Shown here: positions 13,313-23,942 of the stretch, one piece after another
Layout of the letters: the number at the start of each line of letters is the position of its first letter
Numbering within the stretch: the first letter of the stretch is position 1
Assembly (NCBI RefSeq): GCF_017654505.1
Contig: NC_054536.1
Location: 16,556,294-16,620,293, forward strand
From: Polyodon spathula
Lineage: Eukaryota > Chordata > Actinopteri > Acipenseriformes > Polyodontidae
Direction: 5' to 3'
DNA: 64,000 nt
The notes under the pieces: generated by a model
The model's database searches: none
What the model saw: the letters and a program-made list of their open reading frames with translations, nothing else
Told to the model about the DNA's origin: nothing
Program-made: the position numbers and the translations under genes

Positions 13313-14756
13313 TGACACACAATGCAAATTAGATTTATCTGTATACAATGTATAGCTTGAGAACAATCAAGGAATAAAACACATTGTATTGAACTACACA
13401 GTATGTTAGCATATTTAACATAACTCATTATTGTTCACAACAGAAACATCCATCCATCCATCTATCTATCACTGATGAGCTCCAAACAGGTTGAAACGTG
13501 TCTGCATTTGTTGTGCTTTCAGTTTTAAAACGCTGTAAATGTAGAAGCCTTTTTGGTGACTTTCACACGATTTGATTAGCTCTTGCAATGTTGATATTTG
13601 CATATCCTGATTACCCATAATTCTATAGCTACTACTTTCTCTCACCTTAACTCGAAAGATACTTTAAATTATCATCTATCTAATCAATATTATATCCCCA
13701 GAGCCTACACTTGGGAAATAAACAAAACTGGAACTTAACTCTTTATATATTTATATATAAAGTATTGTTCTGAGACCAGAGAACAAGGAATTTTATTTTT
13801 GAGTAAAAATAAAAATGATTGAGTGGTGCCTGCAGCATTAAGTTGTTATTATTTACTTTTAATTATTAATTACCACCTGGCGGCTGAATATCGGAACTAC
13901 GCTGTTTTAAATAGAAGATATTTCCATGACAAAGGGCACAGATTGGATCACAGGGCCAGGCACTAACGTTAAGGTAAAGGTTGTATTGCCTGATTATGAC
14001 ACCCCAGGTAGGGGAAAATGAGCACAATCAGACTTTACCCTGTAAGTGATTTTGGTATCAAGTTTTACCCCGAGTTTTTACACCTGTGTTTCTGCCGGGT
14101 ATCAGTGGCCTCATTACCTTTTTCACCTAAGTGATTTTAAAGCTGGAACAAAGGTTTGCCTTTGTGATCTTAGTAAACATCCCCAAAGCAGGTATTGTCA
14201 AACAGCAAATGCTATTAGGGGCAGGCTAACAATTAACGTAGGGTAAAACAACTTATTATTTATTTTAATTAAAAAAAAAAAAACTCTATTAGCCAATTGT
14301 ATGACAAAAAAGGTATCCTCTTTGTTAAATAGTCAAATGTAGCATGTAAGCCTGTGTGCTTTACAGATTTACAGGACAGCGTCAGTTTTGTACCCTTCAG
14401 AATTACAGGCTTCAGTTTGCAGATACAATGTTCTAAGTCTTGGTCTGTGGACATGAGTTTGAGTTTGCACAATGTCTTGGATTTTTTAACATTTACCAAA
14501 ACTGGGCCCAAAGTCTAATTTATGTTCTGTGCACTGAGCAATCTCAATTTAATTCCACAAAATTGTGAACATTGCATAAGCATTAAAAAATAAGGTCTAC
14601 CAAAAAATAGGAGTGATAACTGTTTGTGGTAGCACATATGGTTCCTTAATAAAGCATTACTAATTAACTTCATACTGTAAATTATAATGTCCTCCAATCA
14701 CATTCAATATTATCTTAAGACATGGTTATTTAATGTCTGTTTAGTACATTCTTATA

Positions 14757-15665
14757 CACAGAGTGAAAAAACATTAGGAACACCTTCCTAATATTGAGCT
14801 GCACCCCCTTTTGCCCTCAGAACAGCCTCAATTCGTCAGGGCATGGACTCTACAAGGTGTCGAAAGTGTTCCACAGGTATGCTGGCCTATGTTGACTCCA
14901 ATGCTTCCCACAGTTGTGTCAGGTTGGCTGGTAGTGGATCTCTACTCTGAATAGCTCGGTCTATCTCATCCCACAGATGCTTAATTGGATTGAGAACTGG
15001 TGACTGGGTAGGCCACTGCAGTAAACTGAATCGACTGTCATGTTCGTGGAACCAATCCTACCCTTGTGGCATGGGGCATTATCCTGCTGAAAAAATCCAT
15101 TAGCAGATGAATACACTGCTGCCATGAAGGGATGCACCTGATTGGCAATGATGTTCAGATATCCTGTGGCATTCAAACATTGCTCCAGTTTTATCAAGGG
15201 GCCCAATGTGTGCCATGAAAACAGATCCCACACCATCACACCACCACCACCAGCCTGCAATGTTGACACACAGCATGTTAGATGCACATACTCATGTGGT
15301 TTTCTCCATACCTTAGTCTTCCCATCAGCGTGAAACAGCAGGAACCGGGATTCATCAGACCATCAATATTTTTCCAATACTCCAGTGTCCAGTGTTTTCG
15401 TTCCTTAGACCACTGCTACCGCAGTTTCTTGTGTTTTTCTGAAAGAAGTGGAACTCTGTTAGGTCGTTGGCTGCCATACCCCGTTCGTGTCAAGGTACGA
15501 TGAGTTGTGCATTCTTTTATGGGTCTTTCGGCACCAATGTTGTACTGGACTGTCAGTTGACTAACTGTAGCACGTCTGTTGCTCTGCACAATTCGTGTCA
15601 GCCTCCTTTGGCGTCTTTCATCAATGAGCCATTTTCAACCACTGGCCTGCCACCCCACTGACCAC
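14757..15665 (-). pseudogene. Tc1-like transposase, decayed element (family 1)
   Basis: The left end starts at a TA dinucleotide (14755-14756) with an inverted-repeat-like CACAGAGTG and then AACATTAGGAACACC, a terminus seen in fish Tc1 elements. The minus strand encodes a DD34E transposase. It has an N-terminal helix-turn-helix region (about 15661-15440), the first Asp in an SDESRF motif near 15350, and the second in FFQQDNAPCH (about 15085). The third catalytic position in the N-P-I-x-H-L-W motif (about 14975) is Lys instead of Glu. There is also an in-frame TAG at 15416-15418 and several frameshifts. No matching right terminus was found, so the copy is truncated as well as mutated. It cannot encode an active enzyme. 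Confidence 0.85.
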
Positions 15666-16881
15666 ATTTGCCACTTTGTAATGCTGCTGTGGAAACCCAG
15701 TCACCACAGAGCAAATAGAAGGAAACAATCATTGGAGGACATCCCAATTTTCATCAAGATAACCAAAACCCCATACTCTTCAACTCACTGGAAGACATTC
15801 TGAAGTCAAATACTGCTTCAAGATGAGATTAGCTTAAACCCATTTTCACAAAGCAACCAACCTATTGTATAGCAAGAAAAACAGTTCATTCCCTATTAGT
15901 ATTCACCACTGCAACAAGACAGAGATGTTTTGGCCGGGTATAAAAACCACATATGCATCACAACAACTTCCAAACAAGACAAGTAACGAGATGCGGCCAC
16001 CTTCCAGCTGAAATCAAACCAGGAGTTTAAAAGAAAATGTTTTCAACACATCAGAATGAAGTATCGACCTGGTTAGATCTAAAGTAAAGGCACAGATTAT
16101 CTTCTCAGCAGGCCCTTCTTCAAGCGGCAACAGGCTTGCCGGAGAGCTCAAGTTCGGTAGAGTTTTAAACCCCCCACATCGGCTTGCTGTAGTCTGTGAC
16201 ATAATTCAAATCGAGAGGTTAGGAGGCAGAGGAAACTGAAGAAAGATTATGATGATGAGCTGACTGACAGTATTACCTCACTGGATGTGTTCTTGCTCTC
16301 ACCTTGAATCTCTTTGGGCTCAGGCAAAAGCTGAACCAAAAGGAGGGAAGTAAAAACAAAACAAAACAAAGGGCATCCAAATGATTGCATTGTGGTTGAC
16401 GTGAAACAGTGCCCTTCTGCTGGATGCAGTCAAGTGTACTGATGTGTGAAATTCACACATACTTTTTTTCTTGCTCTGAGCACACTCTTACATTCAGGGG
16501 AGATGTTTAAGGTGGACAGAGATGTTTTGGACTCCTGTAGTGCACTGTTCGTGCACTGGGCTTGCAACGTATCCAGACAACTTTTAATAATCAAGAAAAT
16601 CATGATGAATATCAATAACGAATCAGACCAGTAATAGTGCTCCTTCTGTTTATTAAATGCTTAATAATGGATTGAGTGCTTGCAAGCCACTTTGGATCCC
16701 TCCTAATAGGCAATCTGGGTGATTCCAGTGTCTTTACATGTTTAACAGCATTAGTACTTCAACACAATAATACAGGTGTGGTTATCACATACCCAGCCCT
16801 TAGGCTAGACATGCAAACCGCTAAAGCGTCCACAATGAAATACTAAAACATCCAATATATCACCTCCAAAGCTAGAATATA
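15666..16881. other. Non-coding stretch between Tc1 elements
   Basis: Unique-looking sequence with no recognised gene. An exon-like AG...GT segment on the minus strand near 16260-16325 was considered and rejected (see rejected list). Confidence 0.4.
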
Positions 16882-17504
16882 CAGTGCTGAGAAAAAGTTT
16901 GTGAACCCCTTAGGATTTTCACATATTTCACATATTTCAAACCTAAAATTTTATTAGATCATAATCTAAGTCCTAGTAACAGATAAAGATAACCTGATTA
17001 AACAAATGACACAAAAACATGATACTTTTTCAACATGTATTCATCCACAAATGATTCAACATTCAATACCCATGTGTGAAAAAGTATGTGAACCTTTAGA
17101 TTCAGTAACTGGTGGCACCCCCTTGAGCAGCAATGACTTCAACTAAGCGTTTCCTGTAACTGTTGGTCAGTCTCTCACATCGGTTTTGAGGAATTTGAGG
17201 AATTTTGGCCCATTCCTCCTTACAGAACTGCTTCAACTCGGTGACATTTGATCATGGACAGCTCGCTTCAGGTCCTGCCACAACATTTCGACGACTTTGA
17301 CTAGGCCATTCTAAAATGTGGAATTTCTTCTTTGCAGCCATTCTTTTGTAGATCTGCTTGTATGTTTAGGATCATTGTCTTGCTGCATGTCACTTTCGGT
17401 TCAGCTTCAGCTCACAGATGGATGGCCTGACATTCTCCTCTAGAATCTTCTGATACAATGCAGAATTCATGGTTGTGTCAATGATAGCAAGCCATCCAGG
17501 TCTC
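16882..17504 (-). mobile_element. Tc1-like element end (family 2), truncated
   Basis: Begins at a TA (16880-16881) with CAGTGCTGAGAAAAAGTTTG, then non-coding terminal sequence and the reverse complement of a transposase C-terminus (from about 17100). The coding part stops abruptly near 17504, where sequence of a different Tc1 family begins. The first half of the transposase, the catalytic Asp residues and the far terminus are missing. Confidence 0.75.
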
Positions 17505-18410
17505 TGCACACAGTGTCGGAGTGATTTTGGCCCATTCTTCTTGGCAGATTTGCTCCTGGTTGTTCAGGTTGGTTGGACGACGCTTGTGGACCACAATTTT
17601 CAAATAGTGCCACAGATTCTCAATGGGGTTGAGATCAAAACTTTGACTGGGCCACTGCAGGACATTCATCTTTTTGTTCTTGAGCCATTCCAATGTTGCT
17701 TTGGCCTTGTGCTTGGGATCATTGTCCTGCTGAAAGGTGAATTTCCTCCCAAGCTTCAGTTTTTTAGTGAACTGAAGTAGATTCTCTTGCAGTAATTTCC
17801 TGTATTTTGCTCCATCCATTCTTCCTTCAATTGTAAAAAGATGCCCAGTCCCTGCTGATGGGAAGCACCCCCACAGCATGATGCTGCCACCACCATACTT
17901 CACTGTATCAATGGTGTGTCTTGAGGCATGGGCATTGTTAGGTTTGAGCCACACATAGTGCTTTGAGTTTTGGCCAAAAAGCTCTACTTGGTCTCATCTG
18001 ACCACAAAACCTTTTCCCACATCGCAGCTGGGTCACTCTCATGCTTTCTGCCAAACTCCAGACACGTTTTCAGACGGTACTTTTTGAGTAACTGCTTCTT
18101 TCTTGCCACCCTCCCATACAGGCCAGTGTTATGCAGAGCTCTTGATATGGTTGACTGGTGCACCATTACTCCACTCCCAACCACTGAACTCTGTAGCTCC
18201 TTCAAAGTGATTGTTGGCCTCTCTGTGGCTTCTCTCAAGTCTCCTTCTTGTTTGAGCGCTGAGTTTTGAGGGATGGCCTTTTCTTGGCAGTGTCTGGATG
18301 GTGTGATGCAGCTTCCACTTCCTGATTATTGATCCAACTGTGCTCACTGGGATATCCAAACACTTGGATATTATTTTGTACCCTTTCCCTAATCTATGCA
18401 TTTGTATTAC
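17505..18410 (-). pseudogene. Tc1-like transposase (family 3, copy A)
   Basis: DD34E transposase on the minus strand. The helix-turn-helix region includes [16 protein letters not shown] and the basic [16 protein letters not shown]. The first catalytic Asp is in LWSDETK (about 17990), followed immediately by a TAG. The second is in FQQDNDPKH and the Glu is in NPIENLW, both in the frame covering 17478-17954. All three catalytic residues survive, but at least two frameshifts, the stop and a replaced C-terminus make it a pseudogene. Comparison with the copy at 56969-57865 shows that the C-terminal end (about 25 codons) was lost at the chimeric join. Confidence 0.85.
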
Positions 18411-18827
18411 TTTCTCTAACTTCTGTAGAATGCTCTTTGGTCTTCATTTTCCTTCAGATTCACAGCCTTACCAATGATCCTTCAACAGTGGGTTTTTTAT
18501 CCAGAAAATGTGACAGCAACTTTAATAGTTCACAGGTGGAGGCCAATGGTAAGGTAATTGTGTCCTCGTTTGGGCAATTTCTTTCATCAGTGCAAACTGG
18601 GAGCTTCCACAGCACAGGGGTTGAATACTTATGCAAGCAAGATATTTCAGTTTTTTACTTTTCTTAAACATATTTCCCAACATAAAACCAATGTCACCTT
18701 ACAATAATTGATTCTGAGTTTCAATGTTTAAAAATAAAATATCAAACACAACAAAATTTCAATGTACCATTTGTAATTCAGTAATATGAGAGAATTGGTC
18801 AGGGGTCTGAATACTTTTGCAAGCCAC

Positions 18828-18830
<3 letters not shown>
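17505..18830 (-). mobile_element. Tc1-like element (family 3), copy A, chimeric
   Basis: Same family as 56801-58340. The right end reads TGCAAGCCACTGTG and abuts a (TG)(TA)n microsatellite. A long terminal inverted repeat of roughly 200 bases can be inferred by comparing the two ends of the sister copy. The left end is missing: sequence switches to family 2 at about 17504, inside the transposase C-terminus. Confidence 0.8.

Positions 18831-18837
<7 letters not shown>

Positions 18838-18918
<81 letters not shown>
18838..18918. repeat. (TA)n microsatellite abutting a Tc1 end
   Basis: TA array directly after the TG-rich terminus of the Tc1 element. Tc1 elements integrate at TA. Confidence 0.95.
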
Positions 18919-18921
<3 letters not shown>

Positions 18922-20361
18922 AGTATTATTGTCGCTACCTTCCACTATATGGAAGTGTAGTTGTAGAATACAATATAAAAACAAGAACGGTCTTCAAAAG
19001 CAGACATCTGAATACAAGCAAACAGCAACTAGAGAGATCCTCTGAGCATAGATCATGTCCACTTGTTGTACCAATTTGAGTGATACTTGACTGGAGTTAA
19101 GTGATACTTGACTAGGGTTGAATGACACCTGACTGGGGTTTTACCTCAGCTTTTATATAGTTTTTTTGTCCATTTAATATGTCAGAAGACCCAATTAAAT
19201 ATAATTCTTTGCTCTGCTTTGACAGCCCTTTAAGTGAACAATATATCAAAAAAATAAATAAATAAATACCGGCGACTGCCTTTTCAAAATTAATTGAATG
19301 TGAGCTCATGGTTCACTATCTGTCACCCCTCCTTTCCCTGAAAACTAGGTGAACTGGAGTTCACAGGGTCCTTGCTACCAAGTACAAGTATATGTGTGTA
19401 TATATTAGAGAGATGTTTTTAATATATAACACTAGTTCTATAACCTGGGTCAAACATATATGTCCTTCCTAGCAGCACAGTATGTTACCTTTTCAGTGTG
19501 TTGTCAATTGGCCAGTTTAACTTCATATACAAATGTGTTTTAATAAAGTATTAGACAAAGACTGTAGGGGTTTATCATAAGCCTTTGAATAAAACCACTA
19601 AGCATGCAGTGGCCAGTCTAGTTATTTTCATTTAAATTTAGGCTATAATGAACATGTTAAATATAATATCCTCATATTAACTGTACCATGCTTGGACTAA
19701 GCCTTGCCTCTCTCTCTTTGAAAAAAATCTCCTGCGCAAGCAGGTTTGAGACACCCTGTTTACCTGCAAGGCTAGTTTTTTAATTAATATAAAACTCTTT
19801 TGCAAGCGCTCTCATTATTGATTTAATATAAAGAGGTACTTACTCCTCTCTTTCTTAAAGCACCACCCATTGGTTATCATTTAAGATTGATACACAGTAA
19901 ATACAAATCATGCTTTTTAGAGCCAACAGTGAATCCTGCTTTGAGGTGCCAAAGACCAAGCCTTATCTTTTGAAGGTCTAATGCCCTTTCAGAATTATAC
20001 TGTGTGTCTGAGACAAACTTTTAATTCTTTCACTTTTAAACTCTACAGTTTCCCTATAATACCTCTGTTTATTACTGAAGTAAAACCATTACACTAAAAC
20101 TAGATTCAAATACATGTTTTTTGCTTAGAAACTGCTGCTACTTCTTTCTCCAAATAAGATACATGACTGTGAATCCAATCAACTATTGGCTTGTTAATAT
20201 TGAGAAATATAGCAGCATTATTAAAACTTCTGTTATTACTATGTTCATTACACTAAAAGCCCCAACCAGGCAAAAACTATTGTTAGTTCAAATATTCTGT
20301 TTCTTATTCGATCAAAATACTTTTTAAAACCTCTGTGCTTAGTTGCAATAAAATGAAATAG
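18919..20361. other. Non-coding stretch
   Basis: Contains a 21-base, three-copy tandem repeat (19081-19143) and otherwise unique AT-rich DNA. No gene was recognised. Confidence 0.4.
19081..19143 (+). repeat. 21-bp tandem repeat, three copies
   Basis: Unit TGATACTTGACTGGAGTTAA plus one base, starting at 19081, 19102 and 19123. The third copy is the most diverged. Confidence 0.8.
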
Positions 20362-20366
20362 GTATA

Positions 20367-21027
20367 TGTGACAGAAAAACAATGATTTGGTGGTAAATCT
20401 CCCTCTTGGCATGTGAGGGCGCTAAGTAATGGGAACAGAGTATTCTGGACTACTTGGCCTGACACTTCATTCCAAGGGTTAAAAGGAAGTTGGTCATGTA
20501 AAAAAGAGAAGGGGCTTCGGTACAGACCCGGAAGGGAAATGATGTGACAGTATAAATAGGGGTCGAAATGATGTATCTGTTCCTTCGTTTTGGTTATTAT
20601 AAAGTGACCCAGAAGGACCTGTGTTTGTTGTGGAAATAATCACGAGTGTTTTGTACTGTCTATTTGTTAATTGTATAATTAGACAGGTAACACATTACGG
20701 AGCTGTCACCAGAGGCCAGCACAAACCCGGAACAGCACTTCACTTGTCTTACAGTAACTTGTATAGTACTACAATCATTAATTCACGCACTAAAGGGACT
20801 TGTGCATGTTGTTTTGTGTTTAATGTGGGGATACAATAGTGGGACTATTATTTCAGGACCAGCTTGGGGATTATAAACATAAGTAATACTGTATTACTTA
20901 CCAGCATTATTATTTACTGTTTGTTTCGCCGTCAAGCACTGGGCAAAACAAATAAAACAAACCTTTGCACCTGGATTACAACTGTCTATTCTTTAATCAC
21001 CTGCACACTATTAACCACTTTGCCACA
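20367..21027 (+). mobile_element. Solo LTR, family L1, copy A
   Basis: A 661-base unit starting TGTGACAG and ending TTTGCCACA (TG...CA, with short inverted ends). It is flanked by a perfect 5-bp target duplication, GTATA (20362-20366 and 21028-21032). An AATAAA-type signal occurs near 20949-20955, in the downstream half as in an LTR R region. No gag or pol sequence adjoins it, so it is a solo LTR formed by LTR-LTR recombination. Related copies are at 33139-33866 and, inverted, at 35637-36334. A 5-bp duplication fits Gypsy, Copia or retroviral-type integrases; the class cannot be decided here. Confidence 0.85.
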
Positions 21028-21734
21028 GTATAACACAGCTTTTGTTAGTTTTAACATTATTCTGTCTAGAAAGGGGTACTTTCAATATCTAGCCTCTGTG
21101 TTTAGTTCCCCCAGATGCCTGCTTCTGCCAAGGTTAACACAGGCTTCCACGTGCAATATTCTTTATTAATTTAAAGATAGTGGAGGCTGTGTTTTTAAGT
21201 CTGACCAGCTTCTAAGAGTGTATGTGCACTCTCATAACAAAGGCATACAGACAAGCTTTTTTTTTACCTGCTAAATGTTGTTAGCTGGGTTCCCATCTCT
21301 ACATTCTCATTCCCATCATCAGTGGGAAGACTTCAAATAAATTAAATAAAATAAGAGCCATCCATCTCTGTCGCATACACCTTTCGTTCAAAAAAGGTGC
21401 TCCAACCTGGTACAAGGGAAGTCGGGTTTTAGGGTCACTCGTGACAGCTGGTTTCGATTAGCATATATTTCAAATGTTGTTATTTTATACACTATTATTT
21501 TACCTCAAAGGGGCCATTTACATACGTATGGACCACTGGAAGAACATACAGCAACACTATTATTATATTATTATCTGAATTTGTGTCATTCTGAGTTTTC
21601 CAGAGACCTGTTCACTAAATGAAATGTAAGTCATCTCCCGTGGAATGAGAATGGAAACTTATCCTGATTTCTGCATTTTCGCAGGGAGAGTGAAGCCCAC
21701 TCATATGATGAGATAGACTTCTAATATGAGATAA
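21028..21734. other. Non-coding stretch
   Basis: Unique-looking sequence between a solo LTR and the palindrome at 21735. No feature was recognised. Confidence 0.4.
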
Positions 21735-21867
21735 GTAAGAAATAACCCATGACAGGGTGTGTGGCAAGACAATTCTTACTGCACGCCCTGGGTGCGTTGG
21801 GAGGCACGAGGCCTTCCAGGAAGTGCAGTAAGAATTGTCATACCCTGGAGTGGGTTATTTCTTTTAC
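21735..21867. repeat. Long palindrome / foldback element
   Basis: Left arm 21735-21784 and right arm 21823-21867 are near-complementary. They share GACAATTCTTACTGCAC at the inner end and AGAAATAACCCA at the outer end, with a few gaps in the middle. The 38-base GC-rich loop (21785-21822) separates them. A single-stranded copy would form a hairpin of about 45 base pairs. It could be a MITE, a structured non-coding RNA or an old conserved palindromic repeat; no family was recognised. Confidence 0.75.
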
Positions 21868-22439
21868 AAAAGGCTCCTTTTTTTGATTTTTTTTTTTTTA
21901 ATAATTACACAAAGTGGGTTTTTTAAGGAAAAAATTTGAAATGTAATATGTATCCTTATGTATCCTTCCACTGAGAAAATGAAAATAGTCCCAGAGTACA
22001 AATATTTTGTACTTTTTTTTATTTGCCATAAAAATTACATTGAACATTCCCATTTATAGTAAATTTTTTTAGATGAAATGGTATTTGGGAAGTGAAAGCA
22101 GACTGATTTCCCACATCTCAGGGAGGATTCATGGAACAGCCAAACATTGGACTGGCACTTGACATCGAGGGAGGAGCTTCCGAGTGTTTTTTTTTTTCTT
22201 TTTTTTTTTTTTGAGTAGGAAACGGTCCTACTGAGGTTTTACAGTCTTCAAGAGAAGCTGACCAATAATTTCAGAGGCTGTTTTCACACCAATGACCGGT
22301 AACCGGCATAATTTCCCTAGATTGTAAACCAGCATTAGATGATATGTGGACTAAACGACTTCTGTGTCAGTTTGTCCAGTGCCGCAGTCCTTCCCGTCTG
22401 CAGCAAGCACAATAGAATTCAATGCCAAACCCGGCATAA
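21868..22439. other. Non-coding stretch
   Basis: Includes poly(T) runs near 21885-21899 and 22186-22212. No feature was recognised. Confidence 0.4.
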
Positions 22440-23940
22440 ATATGAACAAAAATATAAACTCAACATGTAACAATTTCAAAGATTTTACTGAGTTACAGTT
22501 CATATAAGAAAATCAGTCAATTGAAATAAATTAATTAGGCCCTGATCTATGGATTTCACATGACTGGAAATACAGATATGCATCTGTTGGTCAGATACCT
22601 TAAAAAAAAAAAAAAAAAGGTAGGGGCGTGGATCAGAAAACCATTCAGTATCTGGTGTGTCCACCATTTGCCTCATGCAGCGTGACACATCTCCTTAGCA
22701 TAGAGTTGATCAGACTGTTGACTGTGGCCTGTGGAATGTTGTCCCACTCCTCTTCAACGGCTGTGCAAAGTTGCTGGATAGTGGCGGGAACTGGAACACA
22801 CTGTAGTACACGTCGATCCAGAGTATCCCAAACATGCTCAATGGGTGACATGTCTGGTGAGTATGCAGGCAATGGAAGACCTGGGACATTTTCAGCTTCC
22901 AGGAATTGTGTACAGATCCTTGCGACATGGGGCCGTGCATTATCATGCTGAAACATGAGGTGATGGCGGCAGATGAAAGGCACGATAATGGGCCTCAGGA
23001 TCTCGTCACGGTATCTCTGTGCATTCAAATTGCCATCGATAAAATGCAATTCTGTTCATTGTTCGTAGTTTATGCCTGCCCATACCATAAACCCATCGCC
23101 ACCATGGGGCACTCTGTTCACAACGTTGACATCAGCAAACCGCTCGCCCACACAATGCCATACACGCTGTCCGGTACAGTTGAAACCAGGATTCATCTGT
23201 GAACAGCACACTTCTCCAGCATGCCAGTAGCCATAGAAGGTGAGCATTTGCCCACTGAAGTTGGTTACGACGCCGAACTGCAGTCAGGTCAAGACCCTGG
23301 TGAGGATGACAAGCATGCAGATGAGCTTCCCTGAGACGGTTTCTGACAGTTTGTGCAGAAATTCTTTGGTTGTGCAAACCCACAGTTTCATCAGCTGTCC
23401 GAGTGGCTGGTCTCAGACAGTCCCGCAGGTGGAAGCCGGATGTGGAGGTCCTGGGCTGGCATGGTTACACGTGGTCTGTGGTTGTGAGACCGGTTGGACG
23501 TACTGCCAAATTCTCTAAAACGACGTTGGAGGCGGCTTATGTTAGAGAAATGAACATTCAATTCTCTGGCAACAGCTCTGGTGGACATTCCTGCAGTCAG
23601 CATGCCAATTGCACACTCCCTCAAAACTTGAGACATCTGTGGCATTGTGTTGTGTGACAAAACTGCACATTTTAGAGTGGTCTTTTACTGTCCCCAGCAC
23701 AAGATGCACCTGTGTAATGATCATGCTGTTTAATCAGCTTCCTGATATGCCACACCTGTCAGGTGGATGGATTATCTTGGCAAAGGAGAAATGCTCACTA
23801 ACAGGGATGTAAACAAATTTGTGCATAAAATTTTAGAGAAATAAGCTTTTTGTGTATGAAAAATTTCTGGGATATTTTATTTCAGCTTATGAAACATGGG
23901 ACCAACACTTCACATCTTGCATTTATATTTTTGTTCAGTG
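22440..23940 (-). mobile_element. Tc1-like element (family 4), nearly full length
   Basis: The right terminus ends TATTTTTGTTCAGTG at a TA (23941-23942). The left terminus has the complementary TGAACAAAAATATAAA starting near 22442 but lacks the outermost bases. The inverted repeats bracket about 1.5 kb with the transposase on the minus strand, which is the size and plan of a standard fish Tc1 element. A 16-base poly(A) run at 22602-22617 interrupts the left non-coding part. Confidence 0.88.
22645..23660 (-). pseudogene. Tc1-like transposase (family 4)
   Basis: A start codon at 23660 opens an N-terminal DNA-binding region containing MLTAGMSTRAVARELNVHFS, a helix-turn-helix. The linker continues in other frames (RISAQTVRNRLREAHL). 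The DD34E catalytic core shows FTDESWFQL (first Asp), MFQHDNARPH (second Asp) and MSPIEHVWD (Glu), and the frame ends GGHTRY at 22645. Length, about 1016 bases, matches a 330-340 residue transposase. At least two frameshifts (around 23400 and 23050-23150) split the protein into three frames, so it is inactive although all catalytic residues remain. Confidence 0.88.
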
Positions 23941-23942
23941 TA

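Noticed and set aside
16255..16330. Exon-like segment on the minus strand with CAG acceptor and GTAATA donor
   Set aside because: No protein similarity was recognised and short AG...GT segments are frequent by chance.
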